Positions 15,708-23,425 of a stretch of DNA of 23,425 bases are shown here, in pieces. Source of the DNA: JAPLDP01 sp964628285 (GTDB lineage Bacteria; Bacteroidota; Bacteroidia; Bacteroidales; JAGONC01); NCBI GenBank assembly GCA_964628285.1, contig CAZVNP010000051.1, forward strand, positions 1-23,425. The letters are read 5' to 3'. Numbering within the stretch: the stretch's first letter is position 1; each line of letters opens with the position of its first letter. The notes beneath the pieces are model-generated. The model worked only from the letters and a program-made list of their open reading frames with translations. It ran no database searches and had not been told where the DNA came from. The position numbers and the translations under genes were made by a program.

Positions 15708-17762
15708 ATGAAAATCATTAAAACCATAGCAACACTTTTTATGACTGCACTCGTCGTATCATGCCACACCGACCGTCAACAAAATGAAAACAGGCCGCAA
15801 AATGACAGTTTCAGGTATTTCGTTGAGCAGTTCGCCGATCTGAAGATCATGCGTTACCGTGTGCCCGGCTTCGACAGCCTGACACTGAACCAGAAGAAAC
15901 TCATTTATTACCTGAGCCAGGCCGCACTGGCAGGCCGTGACATCATCTATGACCAGAATTACAAGTACAACCTGTCCATCCGTTACACTGTCGAGGAGAT
16001 CGTCAAACATTACAAGGGTGACAGGGAAAGCCCCGATTTCAAAAACTTCATGGTCTATGTGAAACGGGTTTGGTTCTCCAACGGCATCCATCATCATTAT
16101 TCCACCGATAAATTCTACCCTGACATTTCACCGGCATACTTTGCTGCGCTGATCAACGGATCGGAAGGGGCTCTCTTCCCCAGGCTGGAAGGGGAGGATA
16201 TCACCGCCTTCACTCAAAGGATGACCCGTTTGATTTTCGACCCGACGGTGGCACCCAAACGCGTCAGCCTTGATGCAACAAAGGACCTGGTTACAAACTC
16301 CGCATGCAACTTTTATGACGGTGTATCGGAGAAAGAAGTCGAGGATTTTTACAAGATGATGAAAGATTCCGGCGACACCACGCCGGTTTCTTACGGATTG
16401 AATTCCAAGGTCATCAATTACAACGGCAAGCTTATCGAAGAGGTTTACAGTATGGCGGGGCTTTACGGTGCCGCCATTGAGAAAATCGTCCACTGGCTGC
16501 AGATGGCCGCCATGGTGGCTGAAAACGACCGGCAGCGGGCGGTCATCGATAAACTCATTGAATATTATACCACCGGTGATCTCAAGACCTGGGATGAGTA
16601 CAACATCTTATGGGTGAAAGATCAGTCGTCGGATGTGGATTTCGTGAACGGGTTCATTGAGACTTACGGCGACCCTCTCGGCATGAAAGCCACCTGGGAG
16701 GCTGTGGTGGACTTCAAGGACCGGGAGGCGACGCGCCGGGCACAGATCATCAGCGACCATGCGCAGTGGTTCGAGGAGCACTCCCCGGTGGACGACCGTT
16801 TCAAAAAGAAAGAGGTGAAGGGTGTCTCAGCCAAAGTCATCACCGTAGCCCAGCTGGGAGGGGACTGCTATCCGTCGACACCCATCGGCATCAATCTGCC
16901 CAATGCCGACTGGATCAGGAAAGATTACGGCTCCAAGTCGGTGACCATGGAGAACATCACCTATGCCTACGACCAAGTGTCGCTGACCAGCGGTTTCCTG
17001 GAAGAGTTTGCCCTCACGCAGGAGGAGATCGACAGGGCCCGGAAATATGGTCCGCTGGCCGGTAATGTTGACACGGACCTGCACGAATGCCTGGGTCATG
17101 CCTCCGGCCAGCTGCTGCCGGGCACCAGCGCCGATGCGCTGAAAAACTACCACTCGGCCCTCGAAGAAAGCCGCGCGGAATTATTCGCTCTTTATTACAT
17201 CATGGATGACAAGCTGACGGAACTGGGCATACTGCCCTCAAAAGAGGCTGCTAAAGCCGAATACGACGCCTTTATGCGCAATGGACTGATGACACAGCTG
17301 GTGCGCATCGAACCGGGAAAAAACATCGAAGAGGCCCACATGCGCGCCCGACAGATGATTGCCAACTGGTGCTATCAGCAGGGGACAAAAGATAACGTGG
17401 TGGAAGAGGTAAAAAAAGACGGCAAAACTTACATCAGGATAAATGACTACGCCAGGCTGAGGATACTCTTCGGTGACCTCCTCAGGGAAGTGCAACGCAT
17501 CAAGTCGGAAGGCGACTATGACGGCGGCAGAGCACTCGTCGAGAAGTTCGGCGTGAAAGCGGATCCTGTCTTACATATGGAGGTGAAGGAGCGTTATGAT
17601 AAACTGAACCTGGCACCCTATGGCGGGTTTATCAATCCTGTTTTTAAACCCGTGATGAAGGGTGATGAGATCATCGATGTTCAGATTGAATACCCCGACG
17701 ACTATGTGCAGCAGATGCTTTATTACTCTGAACGATATTCATTCCTGCCGGTGCATAATTAA
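15708..17762 (+). CDS. Dipeptidyl peptidase III (family M49), lipoprotein
   Basis: A 684-residue zinc exopeptidase that removes dipeptides from the N-terminus of short peptides. The zinc motif is HECLGH at 459-464 (H459, H464, catalytic E460). The second motif is EESRAE at 486-491, with E487 the third zinc ligand. The 23 residues from H464 to E487 equal the spacing I recall for the Bacteroides thetaiotaomicron enzyme, and are shorter than in human DPP III. The HECLGH cysteine variant is also the Bacteroides form. Residues 1-19 (MKIIKTIATLFMTALVVSC) carry a lipobox ending at Cys19, so it is expected to be a membrane-anchored periplasmic or outer-membrane lipoprotein. ATG 15708 is chosen over an in-frame TTG at 15687. 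It ends 14 bases before the stop of the convergent hydrolase gene. Confidence 0.94.
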   Translation: MKIIKTIATLFMTALVVSCHTDRQQNENRPQNDSFRYFVEQFADLKIMRYRVPGFDSLTLNQKKLIYYLSQAALAGRDIIYDQNYKYNLSIRYTVEEIVKHYKGDRESPDFKNFMVYVKRVWFSNGIHHHYSTDKFYPDISPAYFAALINGSEGALFPRLEGEDITAFTQRMTRLIFDPTVAPKRVSLDATKDLVTNSACNFYDGVSEKEVEDFYKMMKDSGDTTPVSYGLNSKVINYNGKLIEEVYSMAGLYGAAIEKIVHWLQMAAMVAENDRQRAVIDKLIEYYTTGDLKTWDEYNILWVKDQSSDVDFVNGFIETYGDPLGMKATWEAVVDFKDREATRRAQIISDHAQWFEEHSPVDDRFKKKEVKGVSAKVITVAQLGGDCYPSTPIGINLPNADWIRKDYGSKSVTMENITYAYDQVSLTSGFLEEFALTQEEIDRARKYGPLAGNVDTDLHECLGHASGQLLPGTSADALKNYHSALEESRAELFALYYIMDDKLTELGILPSKEAAKAEYDAFMRNGLMTQLVRIEPGKNIEEAHMRARQMIANWCYQQGTKDNVVEEVKKDGKTYIRINDYARLRILFGDLLREVQRIKSEGDYDGGRALVEKFGVKADPVLHMEVKERYDKLNLAPYGGFINPVFKPVMKGDEIIDVQIEYPDDYVQQMLYYSERYSFLPVHN

Positions 17763-17776
17763 GCCGGCACAACTGC

Positions 17777-19213
17777 TCATTTCATTCCGGTTTTCTCCTT
17801 TATCCAGTCAACCATGATTTGGAGGGCTTGGGGCGAGAAGGTCTCATCAATCCCGGCATATTCCTGTGGTGATCCTGTTTTGGCCGGCTGAAACAGATGG
17901 TTTAACCCCGGTAGTATAACGATTTTATAGTCAGTGTTTCCGCCTTCCTTCAGTGCGGCTTCGAGCGGGGGGATATTATCTTCAGGAGGGACCTGTAGGT
18001 CCTTCGAGCCATTCATGATGAGAACGGGACAGCGGGTCTTCTTAAGGTAGCCGGTGATATTCAGTTTGAGGAAGTACCTCATCCAGGGATTCAACAGTTG
18101 GCGAATACTGGCCTCGACCATGTAATCACTGAAGCCCATTTGATTTTTTTCCTGTTCCGGCATTTTCCTGGTAAAATCAGCGTAAGCTTTTTTCAGTTTG
18201 GCTGCGGTTTGCTCCCGGTCCTGTGTCCCCATGGCGATGGCATAGACTTTCTTGTTGAACCGCACCGCTTTCCGGATATAATCAGCGCTGGCACCCGAGG
18301 CCTTCAATATTTTCTCGGACTGGACGATAAGAGTCTCTTCACCTGAGAGGCCGGCGGCGGCGAGCATGACGATAAAAGCCACGTCGGGGTGTGAAGCCGC
18401 CACCATAGGTGCGATCATGGCTCCTTCGCTATGACCTATGATGCCTATCTTGTCAGGGTTGATCCTTTTATCGGTTTTAAGGTATTCGAATGCCGCCTCT
18501 GCGTCAGAAGCAAAATCCCCGGTGGTGGCCGTGGCATAATCCCCCGTCGATTTGCCCACGCCCCTGTCATCGTAACGCAGGACGGCTATACCCTGACGCG
18601 TAAGGTAGTCGGCGATGACCAGAAAGGGCTTATGACCCAGTATCTCTTCGTCACGGTTCTGGGGGCCGCTGCCTGTGACAAGGATGACGGCCGTAAAAGG
18701 AGCTCCCTGCTCCGGCAATGTCAGCGTGCCGGCTAACGTCACCGCGACAGCTTCATTCTTAAAGGTCACATCTTCGGAGAGATAAGGAAAAGGGGGATGA
18801 GGCTCCTGGGGACGTGCAGGACCCTGGTATTCGGCATTCCGGCTCAGCACAAGAGGGAACTCGAAGCCGCTCTGATACCATACACCGTCAATTGTATTGT
18901 TATCAGGGTAGTACAAACCGGCATAACGACCTCCGATGGATGCCACCTCAAAAACGACTGTGTCGTCTTTAAATAAATAGCTGGTCACCGGGATGCCTTT
19001 CACGCCCTGATCCGGGCTGTCAAGAGTCACCACCGCCGAATCCCCCTGAGTAATGACGTTAAAGATGATCCTTAACGATTGCAGCTGCCCCATCCATTTT
19101 CCCGTCAGCGGCATGATACCCTGATTCTTTACCTGGGCCGTGGCATGGTTCGCAAATAAAAGAGTCATCATCAGAATGATGACCGTCATTGAAAAAAAAG
19201 CCGGTTTATTCAT
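17777..19213 (-). CDS. Secreted alpha/beta-fold hydrolase (esterase/peptidase-like)
   Basis: A 478-residue exported serine hydrolase. Residues 1-27 are a signal peptide (FANHATAQ). Residues about 35-130 form a beta-rich N-terminal domain (GKWMGQLQ, LDSPDQG.KGIPV) common in Bacteroidota hydrolases of this family. The alpha/beta hydrolase domain follows: VTGSGPQNRDEE at 179-190 is the oxyanion-side loop, LRYDDRGVGKS at 212-222, and the nucleophile elbow GHSEG at 260-264 has Ser262. The acid is likely D405 (NGSKDLQVP) and the histidine H439 (PGLNHLFQPA), so the triad is complete. The substrate is not predictable. The product probably acts in the periplasm. The gene lies 11 bases after the stop of the small membrane protein gene, so the two are likely one transcript. 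Confidence 0.9.
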   Translation of the reverse strand: MNKPAFFSMTVIILMMTLLFANHATAQVKNQGIMPLTGKWMGQLQSLRIIFNVITQGDSAVVTLDSPDQGVKGIPVTSYLFKDDTVVFEVASIGGRYAGLYYPDNNTIDGVWYQSGFEFPLVLSRNAEYQGPARPQEPHPPFPYLSEDVTFKNEAVAVTLAGTLTLPEQGAPFTAVILVTGSGPQNRDEEILGHKPFLVIADYLTRQGIAVLRYDDRGVGKSTGDYATATTGDFASDAEAAFEYLKTDKRINPDKIGIIGHSEGAMIAPMVAASHPDVAFIVMLAAAGLSGEETLIVQSEKILKASGASADYIRKAVRFNKKVYAIAMGTQDREQTAAKLKKAYADFTRKMPEQEKNQMGFSDYMVEASIRQLLNPWMRYFLKLNITGYLKKTRCPVLIMNGSKDLQVPPEDNIPPLEAALKEGGNTDYKIVILPGLNHLFQPAKTGSPQEYAGIDETFSPQALQIMVDWIKEKTGMK

Positions 19214-19224
19214 GAGCAGACCAT

Positions 19225-19752
19225 TTAAAAATCCCTGATTATTCCCTCGGTATCCTTTTTATAATGCGATAATGCCCTCTCCATTTCATCGGGTTTCTGA
19301 GTCCCGATCAGTATTTTCTTTTTATTTTTCAACTCGAGTTGCAGTCCCATATTTCCCCGAATATTATAAGCCCTGCCTTTACTGGGCACACCGTACCGTA
19401 TGCCCCAACCGCCATAATCCATAAGGGGCCTGTATTTGCGTACATAGGCCTTTTCAATCTCGCTCCATCTGATCATTTTGAATCTGACCTGAAAGGGCAG
19501 AAAACGGAAACGGATGCCTTCACCGGTTATTTCTGTCTCAAGTCGCAGTGAAAGAAAAAGAAGCACCATGAGCAAAGGAAAAATATTGAAAATAAGAAGT
19601 CCCGTGTCACTCATGGGATGGTTCCCTGCCGCCCGGTGATAAACGAGTTGTTTGACATCCATGAAAGCAAACAGACCGATGGTCGCTAAAATGATGATCC
19701 ATATCCATATCTGGGTAAACTTTTGACTCTCCCTGAAATATAATTTCCTCAT
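19225..19752 (-). CDS. Small membrane protein with two helices and a PH-like C-terminal domain
   Basis: A 175-residue protein of unknown function. Two membrane helices are seen, about residues 14-32 (QIWIWIIILATIGLFAFMD) and 51-70 (TGLLIFNIFPLLMVLLFLSL). The rest is soluble: LETEITGEGIRFRFLPFQ, then IRWSEIEKAYVRKYRPL, then YGGWGIRYGVPSKGRAYNI, then ILIGTQKPDEMERAL. This order resembles bacterial PH-like (DUF6141-like or YdbS-like) domains, but I assign the family only loosely. A -7-like TAATTTG near the start differs from consensus by one spacer base. It is followed after 11 bases by the hydrolase gene and may help its expression or localisation, though nothing in the sequence shows that. Confidence 0.75.
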   Translation of the reverse strand: MRKLYFRESQKFTQIWIWIIILATIGLFAFMDVKQLVYHRAAGNHPMSDTGLLIFNIFPLLMVLLFLSLRLETEITGEGIRFRFLPFQVRFKMIRWSEIEKAYVRKYRPLMDYGGWGIRYGVPSKGRAYNIRGNMGLQLELKNKKKILIGTQKPDEMERALSHYKKDTEGIIRDF

Positions 19753-19861
19753 TTTAACTGTCTTAATAGGGATGGCAAATTACTAAAATTCCCAGCATGA
19801 TGACCCTACCGAAATTAATTTTATTTTCGCATGTGACAGCAGCCGTAACATTTCTTGTCGT

Positions 19862-21610
19862 ATGGTCAGACTAAATCGGCATCGGGTGTTGATGTTCATG
19901 CTTTGTTTTCTGCTTTCAATGACGTCATCCGGTAGGTTGTACGGGCAAGGCTCCTGTCCGGCGGATTATTTCAGGGCACCTCTTGATAACAGGCTGTTCC
20001 TGTCGGGTACCTTCGGGGAGCTGCGCCCCGATCATTTTCACTCGGGCATAGATATTAAAACCGGAGGAGCTGAAGGCCGGAATGTCTATGCCGTTGCCGG
20101 CGGTTACGTGTCGCGCATCTTCGTTTCTCCCCATGGTTATGGTAAAGCACTGTACATCACCCATCCCAACGGTTTCGTTTCAGTGTATGGCCATTTGAAA
20201 CGATTCAATAAAACCATCGGTGACTATATACGAAAAGAACAATATAAGAGAGAGTCCTTTGCACTGGATATTACCGTTGACCGGGACAGCTTACGGGTGA
20301 AAAAAGGCGATCTCATCGCTCTCTCAGGTTCGTCGGGTGACAGCGGCGGTCCGCATCTGCATTTTGAGATCAGGGACGGCACCACGCAGAAACCTCTCAA
20401 TCCCCTTCTGTTCAGCTTTGAAGTGAAAGACTGGATACGCCCTGTCATTCAGGCCCTCAAGGTTTACACGATGGATGCCGGCAGCCTCATTGAAGGCCGC
20501 AACGACACCGTGGTGCTGGAAACAGGGGGATGGGGGACGGGATGTCATCTGGTGACACACGATACCATCGATGTCACAGGAAACATAGCCTTTGGCATAG
20601 AGGCCGGTGATCGCCAGAATGACAATTCCAGCCGCAACGGTATTTATTCCGTTGATCTTTACCGCGACAGTATTCTTATGTTTTCATTTGTGGCCGGGAC
20701 TTTTTCTTTTGATGAAACCAGGTATATCAATGCTCTCATCGACTATGCCGAATACATTTCTTCAGGAAGACGGTTCATACAGACGTTTATTGCCCCGGGC
20801 GATCATCTGAGCATGTACAAATATGTGTACAACAAAGGGATTTTCACCTTCGATGACAACCGGGTGTATCGCATGGAATATGTGGTGAAGGATGCCGCCG
20901 GTAATGCCTCGGTGCTCACTTTTTACATCCGCAGCCATGAAAAGAATGCTGCGACGGCTTCACCGGCCGGCGCGAAGGCATGGTCACCAGAGTCGTTCCG
21001 TTACGATCAGGAAAACTGTTTTGAAGCTCCCGGCATCATGATCGCCTTAGGCAAAGGTTGTCTTTACAATGATCTGGATTTTGAGTATTCGGTGTCACCC
21101 AGGTTGCCGAACACCATCTCGCCCGTTCATCACGTTCACAACCGGTATACCCCCGTTCATAACGCTTTTGATCTGTGGATAAAACCCGACAGCCTGCCCA
21201 AGCTGCCATGGGGTAAAGCCTACATCGTAAAAATTGAAGGCAACCTGATGGAGGCCATGGGCGGGATGTTCATGAACGGCTATGTCAGGTTCAGAACACG
21301 CCGTTTTGGTGACTATGCCGTCGCCATCGACACGGTGCCGCCGGTCATCAGGAGCTTCGATATCTCTGCTAAAAAGAACGTCGGCGGCCTGACGGTTTTC
21401 AGGTTCGGGATATCCGATGCCGGCTCAGGAATCAAATCATACCGCGGCACACTGAATGGGCAATGGATATTGATGGATTATGACGCCAAGAATGATCTGC
21501 TGTGGTACGAGAAAGACGATCACCTGAAAAAGGGTGTCAACGTATTCAGACTGGTGGTCACGGATAATACGGACAATATACAGACTTTTGAAGCATCGGT
21601 CATTAACTGA
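19862..21610 (+). CDS. Secreted M23 family metallopeptidase
   Basis: A 582-residue exported endopeptidase-type protein of the LytM/M23 fold, expected to act on peptidoglycan cross-links in the periplasm. Residues 1-29 form a signal peptide (LCFLLSMTSSGRLYGQ). The M23 core runs from about 45 to 180. HFHSGIDI at 58-65 supplies ligands H60 and D64, YGHLKRF holds H111, and GPHLHFEIRD holds H165 and H167, so all zinc and catalytic residues are present and it should be active. About 35 residues separate YGH from the VKKGDLIALSGSSGDS loop, an insert typical of the Bacteroidota form. The remaining ~400 residues are beta-rich (FDISAKKNVGGLTVFRFGI), Ig-like, of unknown ligand. The start uses ATG 19862. 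The next gene begins 8 bases after the stop. Confidence 0.9.
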   Translation: MVRLNRHRVLMFMLCFLLSMTSSGRLYGQGSCPADYFRAPLDNRLFLSGTFGELRPDHFHSGIDIKTGGAEGRNVYAVAGGYVSRIFVSPHGYGKALYITHPNGFVSVYGHLKRFNKTIGDYIRKEQYKRESFALDITVDRDSLRVKKGDLIALSGSSGDSGGPHLHFEIRDGTTQKPLNPLLFSFEVKDWIRPVIQALKVYTMDAGSLIEGRNDTVVLETGGWGTGCHLVTHDTIDVTGNIAFGIEAGDRQNDNSSRNGIYSVDLYRDSILMFSFVAGTFSFDETRYINALIDYAEYISSGRRFIQTFIAPGDHLSMYKYVYNKGIFTFDDNRVYRMEYVVKDAAGNASVLTFYIRSHEKNAATASPAGAKAWSPESFRYDQENCFEAPGIMIALGKGCLYNDLDFEYSVSPRLPNTISPVHHVHNRYTPVHNAFDLWIKPDSLPKLPWGKAYIVKIEGNLMEAMGGMFMNGYVRFRTRRFGDYAVAIDTVPPVIRSFDISAKKNVGGLTVFRFGISDAGSGIKSYRGTLNGQWILMDYDAKNDLLWYEKDDHLKKGVNVFRLVVTDNTDNIQTFEASVIN

Positions 21611-21617
21611 TAAGCTT

Positions 21618-22499
21618 ATGGAAAATGAAAATATGATTTACCGAAAGGTCATTACCAGGCTCAATGAGCGCGCCAAGGAATTGAATTGCCTTTACAGGAT
21701 TAACGAAGCCCTCAAGGATGAAACATCCGGTCATGAGGTCATCTTCGGCCGCCTTCTCGCGATCATCCCGACCGGATGGCAGCATCCCACGGTCTGTGAG
21801 GTGCGCATCACTTACGGGAACCAGACTTATTCAAGCGATGACTTTCGCGAGACACCCTGGATGCAATCGGCACAGATCATCATCGATGATAATGAGGTTG
21901 GAAGTATCACCGTTGCTTACACCCAATTAATTGAAGAAATAAAAGGAAGTCAGTTTTTACCTGAAGAGCAGAAGTTGCTCAATGCGATCACCGAGCGTGT
22001 CAGCCTTTATCTTTTTGCCCGGAAGCTCAGAAAAACCGTTGAATTCCTTGAAACATCACATACCGGTGAACCCGGAGACAAGGAGATACGGGATATGTTA
22101 ACGCAGCCGGGCGATGAGCACTGGAAATGGCGACAGGAAATCCTCGGCCGGATCGTTTCCAAAATCGATCCGAAGCGCTTCGGCGTGAAGGCAGTTTACG
22201 TCATTGGCAGCGTCAAGTGCGGCACCGCCGGACCGGCAAGCGATATCGACGTGATGATCCATGTGGAGTCCTCACCGGGAAAAAAAAGGCTCCTCAGTAC
22301 CTGGATTGAAGGATGGGGACTGTGCCTGGCGGAGATGAACTATGCGAAGACAGGGTATTATGTGCAGGAAGGCCTCATCGACCTTCACCTGGTGACTGAT
22401 GAGGACATACGGCAGAAAAACAGCTTTGCCTGCATGATCGGATCGCTGCATAACAGCGCCCGGCCGGTGAAAATATTTAATCAGGAGAACGATTCATGA
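21618..22499 (+). CDS. Sensor-like domain fused to nucleotidyltransferase domain
   Basis: A 293-residue cytosolic protein with two parts. Residues 7-140 resemble a GAF-like sensor module found in front of histidine kinases and PEP-synthase-like proteins: ERAKELNCLYRINEAL, then IIPTGWQHPTVCEVRITY, ETPWMQSAQI, DDNEVGSITVAY and LPEEQKLLNAITERV. Residues about 170-285 are a minimal nucleotidyltransferase of the DNA polymerase beta superfamily: GSVKCGTAGPASDIDVMIHV at 197-216 gives the GS loop and metal-binding D209 and D211, and D255 (LIDLHLV) fits the third acid. The site therefore looks complete, but the target is unknown. ATG 21618 follows the M23 stop by 8 bases; upstream in-frame codons overlap the M23 gene. 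The TGA stop overlaps the ATG of the metallophosphoesterase by 4 bases (ATGA), so the two are translationally coupled. Confidence 0.85.
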   Translation: MENENMIYRKVITRLNERAKELNCLYRINEALKDETSGHEVIFGRLLAIIPTGWQHPTVCEVRITYGNQTYSSDDFRETPWMQSAQIIIDDNEVGSITVAYTQLIEEIKGSQFLPEEQKLLNAITERVSLYLFARKLRKTVEFLETSHTGEPGDKEIRDMLTQPGDEHWKWRQEILGRIVSKIDPKRFGVKAVYVIGSVKCGTAGPASDIDVMIHVESSPGKKRLLSTWIEGWGLCLAEMNYAKTGYYVQEGLIDLHLVTDEDIRQKNSFACMIGSLHNSARPVKIFNQENDS

Positions 22500-23356
22500 T
22501 CAGGGCTTTCTTTGTCACCGACCTTCATGGCAGCATTTCCCGCTATGAGAAACTGTTTGCTGCGATAAGGGATGAAAAACCATCCGTGCTTTTTCTGGGT
22601 GGCGATCTTCTGGCGCACAGGCTGCGTCCCGTCCTCTGGGGTACAGGGGTCATCACGAATTTCGTCAGCGAATACCTTCAGGTCAGGCTGAAAGCTTTGC
22701 GTGACCTGCTGAAAAAGGCCTATCCTGCCATTTACGTCATCATGGGCAATGATGATGCCCGGTCTGAGGAGACATATTTCATCGATACGGACCGGCAGGG
22801 ACTGTGGTCCTATATCCATGAGCGTGAGGTCGAATACGGGGGTTACACCATTTACGGCTATGCCTATGTGCCGCCGACACCTTTCCAGATCAAAGACTGG
22901 GAGAGGTATGATGTGTCGCGTTACGTCGATCCCGGTGCCATCCCGCCCACGGAAGGCTTCCGCACCGTGGAGAGCAGCGATGATGTCAGTCAGGCTACCA
23001 TCGCCAGGGACCTCGACAGGCTGGTGAGACCCGGGAGCCTGAAGCACGCCGTTTTTCTCTTCCACTCACCGCCATACCAGACTTCCCTCGACAGGGCCGC
23101 CCTTGACGGCGTCACCTTCGACAGCGTACCCCTCGACGTTCATGTGGGAAGCATAGCCATCAAACGTTTCATTGAGGAAAGGCAGCCTTACCTCACCATG
23201 CACGGTCATATCCATGAGTCGTCAAGGATAACGGGACAATGGATGGAGAGGATGGGGGAGACGGTGGCACTGAATGCTGCCATCGAACCACCGGAACTGG
23301 CCATCATTAAGTTCGACCTTGCTGATGCCTCATCGGCACAACGTTTTATACTCTGA
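22496..23356 (+). CDS. Calcineurin-like metallophosphoesterase
   Basis: A 286-residue cytosolic phosphoesterase with all the family metal motifs in order: VTDLHG at 7-12 (D9, H11), FLGGDLLA at 33-40 (D37), IMGNDDA at 82-88 (N85, D86), LFHSPP at 188-193 (H190) and MHGHIHES at 235-242 (H236, H238 and perhaps H240). It should bind two metals and hydrolyse a phosphomonoester or phosphodiester; the specificity cannot be read. A segment between GNDDA and LFHSPP (about 100 residues) is longer than in the smallest members and probably forms a cap. It begins inside the preceding nucleotidyltransferase gene (ATGA overlap). This arrangement suggests the two act on the same pathway. Confidence 0.92.
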   Translation: MIRAFFVTDLHGSISRYEKLFAAIRDEKPSVLFLGGDLLAHRLRPVLWGTGVITNFVSEYLQVRLKALRDLLKKAYPAIYVIMGNDDARSEETYFIDTDRQGLWSYIHEREVEYGGYTIYGYAYVPPTPFQIKDWERYDVSRYVDPGAIPPTEGFRTVESSDDVSQATIARDLDRLVRPGSLKHAVFLFHSPPYQTSLDRAALDGVTFDSVPLDVHVGSIAIKRFIEERQPYLTMHGHIHESSRITGQWMERMGETVALNAAIEPPELAIIKFDLADASSAQRFIL

Positions 23357-23360
23357 AGAT

Positions 23361-23404
23361 ATGATCACCTCTTCTTGTGCCGTCACGGATCATCTTTTTC
23401 TTTT
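23361..23404 (+). terminator. Weak hairpin followed by T-rich tract after the metallophosphoesterase gene
   Basis: ATGATC (23361-23366) pairs with GATCAT (23388-23393), with a smaller GTG/CAC hairpin in between, and CTTTTTCTTTT follows at once. The stem is short and the loop long, so it may be chance, but its place just after the stop fits a terminator. The window ends with TTTTATATCTTT at 23414-23425. If the next base is G, that would be a TATCTTTG -7 element for a following plus-strand gene. Confidence 0.3.
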
Positions 23405-23425
23405 CATCGTCAATTTTATATCTTT

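Noticed and set aside
17763..17776. Bidirectional terminator between DPP III and the convergent hydrolase gene
   Set aside because: The 14-base gap and flanking CCGG repeats give no convincing stem with a U-tract on either strand.

Overview
The window looks like a chromosomal segment of a Bacteroidota bacterium, most likely of the Bacteroidales type. Two proteins end in type IX secretion (T9SS) sorting tails. There are long secreted repeat proteins, the dipeptidyl peptidase III has the zinc-ligand spacing of the Bacteroides enzyme, and start codons mostly lack Shine-Dalgarno sequences. Several genes are preceded by TAnnTTTG, the -7 element of the Bacteroidetes primary sigma factor. I see no rRNA, tRNA, CRISPR array, insertion sequence or phage gene. 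No intergenic gap exceeds 300 bases; the longest is 1155-1404.

Layout. (a) 1-4310 is a cell-surface section: a secreted protein read leftward and cut by the window edge, then on the other strand two T9SS-exported proteins and a small membrane protein. (b) 4331-7607, minus strand, is a probable three-gene unit: a CoA-acylating aldehyde dehydrogenase resembling the N-terminal half of AdhE, a single-domain STAS protein, and a class V aminotransferase/cysteine desulfurase-like enzyme. (c) 7720-11613, minus strand, encodes one exported protein of about 1297 residues made of twenty 57-residue TPR-type repeats and a C-terminal beta-rich domain. (d) 11748-12401, minus strand, is a LolD-type ABC ATPase, divergent from (e) a plus-strand run of sucC, gcvT, a ComB-family phosphatase and a lipoprotein dipeptidyl peptidase III (12535-17762). 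(f) 17777-19752, minus strand, holds a secreted alpha/beta hydrolase and a small two-helix membrane protein. (g) 19862-23356, plus strand, holds an exported M23 peptidase, then a sensor-like domain fused to a nucleotidyltransferase, whose stop codon overlaps the start of a calcineurin-like metallophosphoesterase.

Most genes are central metabolism (sucC, gcvT, aldehyde dehydrogenase) or envelope functions (LolD, T9SS cargo, M23, DPP III, hydrolase, TPR protein). The least ordinary parts are the sensor-nucleotidyltransferase/metallophosphoesterase pair at the right end, the 20-repeat TPR protein, and the STAS protein placed between two metabolic enzymes. None can be called a new system from sequence alone. 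The nucleotidyltransferase/phosphoesterase pair is the best candidate for an undescribed regulatory couple.
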